Below, piece by piece: positions 43,514-51,819 of a DNA stretch of 64,000 nt (positions are counted from its first letter, which is position 1; each line of letters starts with the position of its first letter). This stretch comes from Terriglobia bacterium. Its GTDB lineage: Bacteria > Acidobacteriota > Terriglobia > Bryobacterales > UBA6623. Under the pieces are notes generated by a model. It did no database searches. It was not told where the DNA came from and saw nothing but the letters and a program-made list of their open reading frames with translations. The position numbers were made by a program, and so were the translations under genes. The stretch covers positions 1 to 64,000 of the forward strand of contig VXMF01000030.1 of NCBI GenBank assembly GCA_009841225.1. The letters are read 5' to 3'.

Positions 43514-43825
43514 ATGTACGCGATCATCGAAACCGGCGGCAAGCAGTACACAGTCTCCCCCGGGGACGAGATCAAGATCGAGAAGATCGACGGCGGCGTC
43601 GGTGACTCGGTGACCTTCGACAAGGTCGTCGCTGTCTCTGACGAAGACGGCACGCTACACGCGGGCAACGAGACCGGCGGCAGCGTTTCGGCAACCATTT
43701 CTGGCCACGGTCGGCACAAGAAGATCGACGTCTTCAAGTTCAAGCGTCGCAAGATGTACCGCCGCCGGATGGGGCACCGGCAGTCCTACACGCAGGTGCG
43801 GATCGAGTCCATCTCCGGCCAGTAG
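43514..43825 (+). CDS. rplU: Ribosomal protein bL21
   Basis: A 103-aa protein starting [20 protein letters not shown], the typical L21 N-terminus, with [20 protein letters not shown] and [11 protein letters not shown] at the end. It binds 23S rRNA in the large subunit. It is followed after 24 nt by rpmA, the usual gene order in bacteria. A promoter and leader hairpin lie upstream. GGGG about 10 nt before the ATG is the only ribosome-binding-site candidate. Confidence 0.98.
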   Translation: MYAIIETGGKQYTVSPGDEIKIEKIDGGVGDSVTFDKVVAVSDEDGTLHAGNETGGSVSATISGHGRHKKIDVFKFKRRKMYRRRMGHRQSYTQVRIESISGQ

Positions 43826-43849
43826 GAACGGACGCTTTTAGGAGCAACG

Positions 43850-44116
43850 ATGGCGCACAAGAAAGGGCAAGGCACTTCCCGCAACGGGCGGGATTCCCAC
43901 TCGAAGCGGCTCGGCGTGAAGCGCTTCGCCGGCCAAGTCGTCACGGCTGGCAGCATCCTCGTCCGCCAGCGCGGAACACGCTTCCGTCCCGGCGTCAACG
44001 TCGGCCGAGGCAGGGATGACACCCTGTTCGCGAAGATCGACGGAATCGTGGAGTTCCGCAACCGCGGCCGCATGGGGCGCATGATCAGCGTCCACCCTGT
44101 CGAGCAGGCCAACTGA
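43850..44116 (+). CDS. rpmA: Ribosomal protein bL27
   Basis: An 88-aa protein with [20 protein letters not shown] and the conserved [13 protein letters not shown] segment here reading [15 protein letters not shown]. It begins directly with MAHKK, so it lacks the cleaved N-terminal extension seen in Firmicutes. It sits near the peptidyl-transferase centre. It is cotranscribed with rplU; obgE, often next, is not present here. Confidence 0.98.
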   Translation: MAHKKGQGTSRNGRDSHSKRLGVKRFAGQVVTAGSILVRQRGTRFRPGVNVGRGRDDTLFAKIDGIVEFRNRGRMGRMISVHPVEQAN

Positions 44117-44280
44117 TCAGCCACCGGCGGCGCGCTCGAACGACGACGACCGCGACGTAGCTTGGCGAGCCCGCGCTAGGAAGGTGTCCTAGGTCGCGGA
44201 AACTGGGCAGACGGATCTTCCCATTTCGAGGTGCCCGGCGCTTCCGGCCCGTACGCTCTCTCTCGCATGAACCAAGCTCC

Positions 44281-45672
44281 TTAGCTATCCGCCCGCCCAC
44301 GCAGGAGGTATCTAGACCTTAAGATGCCCAGCGTGCCCAGCCAAGCCAGGACTGGTACATACTCCAAGAAAACCAAGCTGGAATCGTACTCCCACGCGCC
44401 TGTGGCCTCGTAGGCCGGAACCACGTGGTACGCCAGCGGCGCTAAAGCGGTCCAAAGAAGCAAAGGCCGCACGGGATGCACGGCCAGCAGGGGCAACATC
44501 CAGCTCAGATACCAAGGGAAACAGTTCGCGGAAAGCAGCAAGAGGGCGGTCACCGCGCCCAACTCTCCGAGACACTGCGGAAGCCGGCGCCACCACAACC
44601 AAGCCACGCAAGCGATGAGAATCCACCGGCCTGCCGTCGCGGCCGACGCCATGTCACCGCCTGCCACCCAGAGCAGCACAGCAAACAGGCTGTCGTTATT
44701 GCGCCAGCCCATCGTGAAGCCCTCCAGCACCGCGAGGACGTCCGACACGCTGTGCCAGTAGACGCCGCAAATCGCGAGGCCAACCGCCCCGCCCGCCAAC
44801 AGCCCCTTCCACTGCACTTGCCAGCGGCTGCCGCTCCGGGCCAGAGCCAAGAACGGAAATAGGACAACCGGCCAGAACTTGCACAGGGTCGCAATCGTCA
44901 GCAAGACCAGCGCCCAAGTGTGCCGCCGGCGAAGCGACAACGCAATGGCAGCTACGGCGAGCGCGACGCCGAGCGCGTCGTTGTGGCCTTCGATCCAGAA
45001 CTCCGTCACCGCAAGCGGAGACCACAAGTAGATCAGTGCCCAGGCCGGGGACCGTCCGGCAGCTGCCAGCAGCCACATCAGCGCAGCGCCGACACCCAGC
45101 TCGGCCAAAGCGAACGAGAGCTTGAAGAGCCACACCTGCTTCCACGGATCGCCCTCCAAGAGTCGAATGCAGCGGTAGGTCCACAGGTTCAGCTGTTCCA
45201 AGACCGGGCCGTACGCCGAAGGTTTGTCCTTGGCGGCAACTCTCGGCCAGGTGGCGTCGCGCAAGACCTCCCACTGCGGATCCTCAGGCAGAGCTAAGTA
45301 CGGGTCGCCGCCAGCGTGCTGGACGATGCCCTGCCAGCGGTAACGCGCGGTGTCTTCAGACAGGCTCGGATCCAGCGGCAAAACCGTGACGCGGAACAGC
45401 AGCGCCGCGGCCCAGATCCAGCGGAGAGACCGAGGAGTCGACAAATGGTCCGACCCGCGAATCGCGATCCAGCAAGCGGCGATATAGGCAATCGAAACCA
45501 GGAGGTAGTAAGCTAGGAATTCCGGGACGTTGCTGGCCGGACGTTCCAGACGCAGCACCAACAGGAGCCCACCCTCGATGAGGGCCGCAGCTATCCCGAG
45601 GCCCGCCGTCAACCTCCGGGCGCTTGGAGCAGTCGGAGGCGCTTCGGCCGAGCCCTGAGCCAGCGGATCCAA
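44281..45672 (-). CDS. Polytopic GT-C-type glycosyltransferase (DUF2029/mannosyltransferase-like)
   Basis: A 463-aa membrane protein with about ten hydrophobic segments. The first large loop has LDPSLSEDTARYRWQG, where the acidic SEDTARY motif is the usual catalytic-site loop of GT-C transferases, then GGDPYLALPEDP. Later WIEGHNDALGVAL and FWPVVLFPF fit the DUF2029-type polyprenol-phosphate-dependent mannosyltransferases. It would add a sugar from a lipid carrier on the outer face of the membrane. The start appears to be TTG 45672, as no ATG lies in the first segment. It is divergent from the GT2 gene with only 22 nt between. Confidence 0.8.
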   Translation of the reverse strand: MDPLAQGSAEAPPTAPSARRLTAGLGIAAALIEGGLLLVLRLERPASNVPEFLAYYLLVSIAYIAACWIAIRGSDHLSTPRSLRWIWAAALLFRVTVLPLDPSLSEDTARYRWQGIVQHAGGDPYLALPEDPQWEVLRDATWPRVAAKDKPSAYGPVLEQLNLWTYRCIRLLEGDPWKQVWLFKLSFALAELGVGAALMWLLAAAGRSPAWALIYLWSPLAVTEFWIEGHNDALGVALAVAAIALSLRRRHTWALVLLTIATLCKFWPVVLFPFLALARSGSRWQVQWKGLLAGGAVGLAICGVYWHSVSDVLAVLEGFTMGWRNNDSLFAVLLWVAGGDMASAATAGRWILIACVAWLWWRRLPQCLGELGAVTALLLLSANCFPWYLSWMLPLLAVHPVRPLLLWTALAPLAYHVVPAYEATGAWEYDSSLVFLEYVPVLAWLGTLGILRSRYLLRGRADS

Positions 45673-45694
45673 GATCGCCCCAAGCGTAACGCAG

Positions 45695-47197
45695 ATGAGT
45701 ATCGTCGACCTCCTGCTGCTCGGAGCGTACTTCGGGCTAATGGCCGTGCTGAGCCTCTTCGGGCTGCACCGCTATACGCTGGTTTACCTGTACTACCGCC
45801 ACCGCGATCGGATGCAAGGACCACCGCCGCGACAGTTCGAGCAACTGCCGACGGTGACCGTACAACTGCCGGTCTTCAACGAGCGCTTCGTCGTCGCAGA
45901 TCTCGTCAACTCCGTCTGCGCCCTGCGCTACCCCCGGCACCTGCTCCAGATTCAAGTCCTGGACGACTCCACTGACGAGACCTCTGCCGTCCTGGAGCGC
46001 ATCGTGGGCGAAAAGCGCGCAGCAGGCGAGCCGATCGAGTACATCCACCGCTCCAACCGGGAGGGCTACAAGGCCGGCGCCCTCGCTGCAGGCTTGCGCC
46101 AGGCGTCGGGCGAGTTGATCGCGATCTTCGACGCAGACTTCACTCCTCGGCGTGACTTTCTCGAAAGGCTCGTCCATTACTTCTCCGAACCCGAGGTCGG
46201 CATGGTCCAAACGCGCTGGACCTTCCGCAACCGCGACCTGTCGCTGCTAACCCGGGTTCAGGCAATGCTGTTGGACGGCCACTTCGTCTTCGAACACGGC
46301 GGGCGTGCCCGGTCCGGGCGCTTCTTCAACTTCAACGGGACGGCCGGGATGCTCCGCAAGGCGATGATCGAGGATGCCGGCGGCTGGCAGCACGACACGC
46401 TGACCGAGGACACCGATCTGAGCTACCGGGCGCAGATGCGCGGTTGGAAGTTCCTATACGCAGCACACGTGGGAGCGCCATCGGAACTGCCCGCCGATAT
46501 GGCCGATTTCCAAGTCCAGCAGTTCCGCTGGGCGAAGGGGCTGCTGCAGACCGGGCTGAAGCTGCTTCCCGGCCTGCTGCGCTCAGGCCGGCCCGCAAAG
46601 ATCAAGCTAGAGGCCGCGTTTCACCTGCTCGCCAACATCGCTTACCCGATGATGCTGCTCCTTGCGGCGCTCATCCTACCCTCGATGCTGGTGCGCCATG
46701 AATTCCTAGACGGTCGGCTGCTCTGGCTGGACCTGCCGGCATTCCTGCTCACCTTCTGCTCTCTGTCCAGCTTCTACACCTTGGCCCAGGCGGAGCTGGG
46801 CCGCGGCGGAGTCCACCGCCACCTGAAACTGGTGCCTCCACTGGTGCTCGCGGGCATCGCGTTGTCCATCAGCAACTCGCGGGCGGTGCTGGGCGCCCTG
46901 CGCGGGTCACGCTCAGCTTTCGAGCGCACGGCGAAATACAGCGGTGACCGAAGCGCTACGGCGCTGGCGCGCAAGACGTACGGTCGTCGCGGCGGCTGGC
47001 GCGCTATCGCCAACCTGGCCGCGGCCAGCTATTTCGCGGTCTGTCTGGGAGTTGCAATCGACATCGAGCATTGGCTCGGCCTGCCGGTGATCGCGCTCTT
47101 CTTGGCCGGGTTCTCGTACGCCGGCTTCTCGATGTTGACCGACGCACGCACGGGCGACCGGGCTGTGCTGCGCACGGCCGACGATTCGGCGCCGTGA
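45695..47197 (+). CDS. GT2-family processive glycosyltransferase (cellulose-synthase-like)
   Basis: A 500-aa protein. One N-terminal membrane helix is followed by a GT-A domain with VTVQLPVFNERFVVADLVNS, DDSTDE, IFDADFTP (the DxD), TEDTDLSYR (catalytic TED) and QQFRWAKG (the QxxRW motif of processive GT2 enzymes). Three or four C-terminal membrane helices follow from about 310. It probably makes and exports a beta-linked polysaccharide or a glycolipid. The short divergent spacing to the GT-C gene suggests joint regulation. No BcsB- or PilZ-like partner is adjacent. Confidence 0.92.
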   Translation: MSIVDLLLLGAYFGLMAVLSLFGLHRYTLVYLYYRHRDRMQGPPPRQFEQLPTVTVQLPVFNERFVVADLVNSVCALRYPRHLLQIQVLDDSTDETSAVLERIVGEKRAAGEPIEYIHRSNREGYKAGALAAGLRQASGELIAIFDADFTPRRDFLERLVHYFSEPEVGMVQTRWTFRNRDLSLLTRVQAMLLDGHFVFEHGGRARSGRFFNFNGTAGMLRKAMIEDAGGWQHDTLTEDTDLSYRAQMRGWKFLYAAHVGAPSELPADMADFQVQQFRWAKGLLQTGLKLLPGLLRSGRPAKIKLEAAFHLLANIAYPMMLLLAALILPSMLVRHEFLDGRLLWLDLPAFLLTFCSLSSFYTLAQAELGRGGVHRHLKLVPPLVLAGIALSISNSRAVLGALRGSRSAFERTAKYSGDRSATALARKTYGRRGGWRAIANLAAASYFAVCLGVAIDIEHWLGLPVIALFLAGFSYAGFSMLTDARTGDRAVLRTADDSAP

Positions 47198-47282
47198 GAA
47201 CCGGCAGGCCCAAAGCAGGCGAGAACATTCCCGCCGGTCTTGTACTGGCTGGTCGCTTCCGGCAAAATAGGGGATCGGCGCG

Positions 47283-47615
47283 ATGACCAGTTTTCGCATC
47301 CTGTACTTAACCGCTGAAGCGGGCGAGAGGTTCCGGGAAAGAAGTCCGCGCAAACCTCCCTTCGTCTTACGCAGGTCCCACTACGAGAACGGTCCGGAGC
47401 TAACGGCGGAAGGGCCCTACGAACTGTGGCGCAGGCTCCGCGAGCAATCCGATCGTGCCGAGCCTAGCGCTCCGCGGCCGATCGAAGTTGGCGATGCTCT
47501 GGAGACAGCCGATGGCGTGCTGCTGTGCAACTTCTGGGGCTTCGACGCCGCTCAATGGATGGATGCCGAAGAATCCGAGGGACCTGGCGCAGCTGCCGAG
47601 AACGGCGCACCTTGA
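47283..47615 (+). CDS. Hypothetical protein, 110 aa
   Basis: MTSFRILYLTAEAGERFRER opens a soluble protein with KPPFVLRRSHYENGPELTAE, PYELWRRLREQSD and a small beta-rich end (EVGDALETADGVLLCNFWGF, then DAAQWMDAEE). It looks like a conserved hypothetical protein; I cannot name a domain. It lies 85 nt after the GT2 gene on the same strand and before the MutS-family gene. No clear ribosome binding site is seen. Confidence 0.65.
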   Translation: MTSFRILYLTAEAGERFRERSPRKPPFVLRRSHYENGPELTAEGPYELWRRLREQSDRAEPSAPRPIEVGDALETADGVLLCNFWGFDAAQWMDAEESEGPGAAAENGAP

Positions 47616-47797
47616 TGCGAGCTTTGCCTCGCTCCTACGTCTAAATGACCGCTAGAACCACCCCTGACCTCGCTCGCCTGCGCTCGAACTGGCGCAGCCC
47701 GGCGGCATGCGCTGGGCTGCGGCTCTGCGCGAGACAGCCTGATTCGTGCACACGGCCCGGCGGCCGTGCAGCTTCGTGACCAAGACGGAATTCTCCC

Positions 47798-49612
47798 ATG
47801 GGCCCGGTTGAGATTTGCAAGCAGCGGCTAGAGAGCCGCCACAGCGAGTACAGGCTTTGGAAGAAGCGGCACCGCCAGTTCGGCAACGCCCGCTTGGTCG
47901 CGGCTGGACTGAGCCTGCTCGGGCTGTGGTGGGTTGAAAGCACGTTCCCGTCGTTCACTTGGTGGGCGGTGGGCCTGCTTGCGGTGGCGTTCCTAGCCTC
48001 CTCCAAAGTGTTTTCGCGGCTGGAGGATCTGAGGCGGTCCGCGGGCATCGCGATGATGTTCTACGCCACCCCCGTCATCGGCGAGAAACGCAAGAGTGCC
48101 TCGAGCCAGTCCGACGCCCTCACCCTGCCGGAAGAGCATCCCTACGCACGTGATGTGGACCTCGCCGAGGACGGAGGGCTGATCGACTTCCTCAACCTAG
48201 GCTCGACCCAAGATGGATTGCTGATCTTGGCGAACATGCTGGCCAAGCCTGCCTCGCGGGAGGAGATCATCGAACGCCAGGCCGCGGTCAAGGAACTCAA
48301 GTCGCAGCTCGACCTCCGCGAGCGGCTCTTCGTGGAGGGCTCGAAGAAACTGCCCTACATCCGGACCGACCTCCTGAAGGCCTGGGCCGAAAAGAAACCT
48401 GTCGCGGCACCGAACTGGTTCCCGGCGGGCTGTTTCGCGCTCAGCGTCGCTTTCGTGGTCCAATCCGTGCTGGTGGCCCTCAGCCCGACCCCAGCGGGCC
48501 TGCTGGCCCTCGTCTGCATACTGCTGGCCGAGCTCGTGCTGTGGAAGTTCGGCCAGCGGTACTTGACAATGCAGGTTGTCACTTCCGAGGGCATCCACCA
48601 CGACTGCAACGAGTTGCGGTCGCTTGTGAAGGTATTGGACGATCTGGAGTTCCACTCCCGCAACTTGCGCGAGCTATCCGACGACCTGCGACACGACGGC
48701 CACAGGGCCAGCCAGCTGCTGCGAGGCTTCTGCCGCTTGGTCTCGTTGTTCGAGGCCCGCCACAACCAAATCGTCGGCATGTTCGGCCCGCTCGTGCTCT
48801 ACCAGACCCAGACCGCGCTCGCCCTGGAGCGCTGGCGCGCGGCGCACGCCCACCGGCTGCCGAAATGGATCGATGCCATCGGCTGGTTTGAAGCGTACTC
48901 GTCCATCAGCTGCTTCGCCTTCGAGCATCCGCTGTACAGCTTTCCGAGCGTGGTCGAGGAGGGGCCCGTCCTCAAGGCCGAGGGGCTGGCCCATCCGCTG
49001 CTGGGTGAAAAGGCCGTGGCGAACGACGTCAGCCTCGACAATGACCATCCGGTGTTGGTCGTCAGCGGCGCAAACATGGCGGGCAAGAGCACGCTCCTGC
49101 GGACGATCGGCACCAGTGTCGCGCTCACGTACGCCGGCGCCCCGGTCCGGGCCGTTGCGATGACGATTTCAGCCATGGACGTGGTCGCTTCCATTCGCGT
49201 CAAGGACTCGCTGCAGCGCGGCGAGTCGCGCTTCGCCGCCGAACTCAACCGGATCCGCCTGGTACTGGAGAGCATCCGATCCGGCCACCCCACCTTGGTG
49301 CTGATCGACGAACTATTCGCCGGCACCAACTCCTACGACCGCTATGCCGGGGCGGTCGTCTTGGCGGAGTTCTTGCTGGGGAGTGACTCCTCGCTCGCCG
49401 TGCTGTCAACCCACGACCGCAATGTGACTCGGTGGGCGGAGCACGGACCCGAGCGCGTGACCAACGTCCACTTCCAAGATGTTTTCAGCGAGGGAGAGAT
49501 GCACTTCGACTACCGGCTGCATCAGGGCCCCGCCATGCGCGGCAACGCGATCGAGCTGATGAAGCAGGCCGGCATGCCGATGCCGGAGTCGCTCCCGAGC
49601 CCGGAAGCTTGA
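47798..49612 (+). CDS. Membrane-anchored MutS-family ATPase
   Basis: A 604-aa protein. Hydrophobic pairs at about 33-68 and 205-240 anchor it. A MutS core-like helical part (DFLNLGSTQDGLLILANMLA, REEIIERQAAVKEL) follows the first pair. The C-terminal ATPase has Walker A SGANMAGKSTLLRTIG, the RGESRFAAEL loop and Walker B LVLIDELFAGTN, then STHD. The mismatch-recognition domain I with its Phe-x-Glu is missing, so it is not a canonical MutS. This membrane MutS type is widespread but its role is unknown. It ends 19 nt from the convergent SRAP gene. Confidence 0.9.
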   Translation: MGPVEICKQRLESRHSEYRLWKKRHRQFGNARLVAAGLSLLGLWWVESTFPSFTWWAVGLLAVAFLASSKVFSRLEDLRRSAGIAMMFYATPVIGEKRKSASSQSDALTLPEEHPYARDVDLAEDGGLIDFLNLGSTQDGLLILANMLAKPASREEIIERQAAVKELKSQLDLRERLFVEGSKKLPYIRTDLLKAWAEKKPVAAPNWFPAGCFALSVAFVVQSVLVALSPTPAGLLALVCILLAELVLWKFGQRYLTMQVVTSEGIHHDCNELRSLVKVLDDLEFHSRNLRELSDDLRHDGHRASQLLRGFCRLVSLFEARHNQIVGMFGPLVLYQTQTALALERWRAAHAHRLPKWIDAIGWFEAYSSISCFAFEHPLYSFPSVVEEGPVLKAEGLAHPLLGEKAVANDVSLDNDHPVLVVSGANMAGKSTLLRTIGTSVALTYAGAPVRAVAMTISAMDVVASIRVKDSLQRGESRFAAELNRIRLVLESIRSGHPTLVLIDELFAGTNSYDRYAGAVVLAEFLLGSDSSLAVLSTHDRNVTRWAEHGPERVTNVHFQDVFSEGEMHFDYRLHQGPAMRGNAIELMKQAGMPMPESLPSPEA

Positions 49613-49631
49613 GCGCGGTGGGTTTCGGCGC

Positions 49632-50297
49632 TCAGACCGCGGCCAGCAACTCCGGAAAGTCGTTCCTGGCGTTGTTGACTTCCGGCCCTACCCTGCGGAA
49701 GTCGAACGGCCCGGGCAGAGGCGTCTGCACTAGCGCGAGCAATTCTGGCCGGCGAGTGGCAGGATCCAGCCACTCGCGGTAGCGATCGCGTGGGATGATC
49801 GCCGGCTGGCGGTGGTGCAGCCACTGCATCGAGGGACCAGCCGGACATGTCACGACCGTGAAGGAATCGATCCGTCCGTCGCCGCGGTCCCAGCTCTCCC
49901 ACAGGCCCGCGAAGGAGAACAGTTCCCCGCCGCGCGATATCCACCACGGCTGCTTGCGCGAGCCATCGCTTTGCCACTCGAACCAACCGTTGGCCGGCAC
50001 CAAGCAGCGACGTTGCCGGAACGCGCTGCGAAACGCTGGCTTGGAGTCGACAGTCTCGGAGCGGGCATTGATCAGGCGAGCGCCGATCTTGGCATCGCGC
50101 GACCACGCCGGGACCAGGCCCCAGCGCTGAGCGGCCAGTTCGCGCTGTCCGTCCAAGCCCGTTCTGCATACGGCGAAAATCTGCGTTGGCGCACCGTTCC
50201 AGCGCTTGCGCAGCTCGACTTGAGGAATGAAGGGGTCCAGTTCGTACAGATCGACTAGTTCATCCCCGTCGACATCTTGCGTGAATCGCCCACACAT
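49632..50297 (-). CDS. SRAP/HMCES-type abasic-site shielding protein (YedK family)
   Basis: A 221-aa SRAP protein. Start ATG 50297 is fixed by the invariant MCGRF: the Met is removed and Cys2 forms a thiazolidine link to abasic sites in single-stranded DNA. The other active-site elements are present: INARSET (Asn), WFEW (Glu) and HHRQPAIIP (His). GGGGAAGG lies just upstream. SRAP proteins are often linked to SOS genes; here the neighbour is the MutS-family gene instead, on the opposite strand. Confidence 0.95.
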   Translation of the reverse strand: MCGRFTQDVDGDELVDLYELDPFIPQVELRKRWNGAPTQIFAVCRTGLDGQRELAAQRWGLVPAWSRDAKIGARLINARSETVDSKPAFRSAFRQRRCLVPANGWFEWQSDGSRKQPWWISRGGELFSFAGLWESWDRGDGRIDSFTVVTCPAGPSMQWLHHRQPAIIPRDRYREWLDPATRRPELLALVQTPLPGPFDFRRVGPEVNNARNDFPELLAAV

Positions 50298-50556
50298 CGC
50301 CTTCCCCACCGGGCCGACCCGGCCCGCCCCCATCATAAGCTCGGCGACGCGTGCAGCTGCGCCTGAGACCGCTTCGATGGTCGGGAATTCCGGCCGTTCC
50401 GGCGTGATTCGAGTTCGTGGTGCATACTCAAGAAGGGAGTTGTAGGCAGCTGAAACTTCGGGTGGCGCTCGGGGTTAACAAATACAAGGGCAGGCGCGTC
50501 TAATTGGTGTCCTTGGCCACCATATTTCGACCGCGGCAGTGCCAAGGATTGACTAG

Positions 50557-51768
50557 ATGACCACTCGTGGCAAGACCTACGCATCGCTGCTCGCGGTCGT
50601 GGCGCTGACAACGGGCGGGTTTGCAGCTAAAGGCTGGCTCTCAAACGGGAACTCTGATGGGAGCGAACGGTCCGGTGCCGAAGAGTCGGCTCTGGCCGAT
50701 GCCGTGCCCGTTTCTACAGAAGTCGCGATTCGTGGACCGATTTCACACCTGCTCGGCTCGACCGCGAACCTGCGCGCGCGCCGCGAGGTGGCCGTGGCGG
50801 CGCAAGCGGCCGGAATCGTCATCTCGGTAAGGGCCGAAGAGGGTGATTTCGTAAAGGCAGGGCAGGTGCTCTGCGCGATCGATGACCGGGACTTGCAGAT
50901 CGACCTAGAGTTAGCCAGACAGAGGCTGGCCCAGACCAAGATCCAGATAGAGTCCGCAGTAATTCGCGCGGAACAGACCCGGACCAGGCTGCGCAACAAG
51001 CGCACGGAACTCGAGCGTAACGAGGAGGCGCTGCGGGAGGGCCTGCTTGCGGAATCGGAGGTCGCGGTCCAGCGTCACGAAATCGACGACCTAGAGCATG
51101 AGATCCAAGCCGTAGAGTCCACCGTGCGCGAGAATCGCCACAGGCAGGACGAGCTCGAATCCGAGATTCGCAAGGTCGAGCTGCAGATCTCAAGAACAGC
51201 GATCACGGCGCCGTTCGCCGGCCGGATCACGGAGCGCACCGTCGAACTGGGCCAATCGATCCGCAGCGCCGAAAAGCTATATACGCTGGGAGCCTTCACA
51301 CCGCTGTACGCCGACGTGTACCTGCCAGAGAACGACTCCCGCTCTGTGCGCGCCGGCCAGAAGGCCGCCGTGCGCTTGGGTAGCGCCAGCAGCGAGTCGG
51401 TCGAAGGCGCGGTCGAACGCGTCAGCCCGGTCGTGGATGACGCAACCGGCACGGTGAAGGTGACCGTGCGGTTCAGGCCTCCCAACTCGGCCTTCCGGCC
51501 GGGAGCATTCGTGCGTGTCGAGATCGAAACACACACCCTGGAAGACGCCATCCTAATCCCGAAGCAGTCCGTGATTGAAGAAGACGGGCAGACCTACGTG
51601 GTGCTGGTCGGGAACGACAGAACGGCGCGGCGCACTGCAGTGGAACTCGGCTACCAAGACGAGACCGCGATTCAGGTGACGTCCGGACTGGATGCCGGCG
51701 CGATCGTCGTGACCGCAGGCCAGGGCAAGCTCAAAGACGGGGACAAGACCCGTGTGGTGGCGAACTAG
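50557..51768 (+). CDS. RND efflux periplasmic adaptor (membrane fusion protein)
   Basis: A 403-aa adaptor with an N-terminal anchor (YASLLAVVALTTGGFAA). A split lipoyl domain follows: RREVAVAAQAAGIVISVRAE before, and ISRTAITAPFAGRITERTVE after, a long coiled-coil hairpin (about 105-200). Then come a beta-barrel and a membrane-proximal domain ending in ITAGQGKLKDGDK-like sequence. It joins the inner-membrane pump to an outer-membrane channel. It starts a three-gene operon with two RND pumps, 51 nt before the first. AAGGA precedes ATG 50557. No TolC-type gene is in the window. Confidence 0.93.
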   Translation: MTTRGKTYASLLAVVALTTGGFAAKGWLSNGNSDGSERSGAEESALADAVPVSTEVAIRGPISHLLGSTANLRARREVAVAAQAAGIVISVRAEEGDFVKAGQVLCAIDDRDLQIDLELARQRLAQTKIQIESAVIRAEQTRTRLRNKRTELERNEEALREGLLAESEVAVQRHEIDDLEHEIQAVESTVRENRHRQDELESEIRKVELQISRTAITAPFAGRITERTVELGQSIRSAEKLYTLGAFTPLYADVYLPENDSRSVRAGQKAAVRLGSASSESVEGAVERVSPVVDDATGTVKVTVRFRPPNSAFRPGAFVRVEIETHTLEDAILIPKQSVIEEDGQTYVVLVGNDRTARRTAVELGYQDETAIQVTSGLDAGAIVVTAGQGKLKDGDKTRVVAN

Positions 51769-51819
51769 CGATCCCTCTCGGGCACCTAGTAGCTGCCGGC
51801 CCAGCAGCGGGACCAGCCA

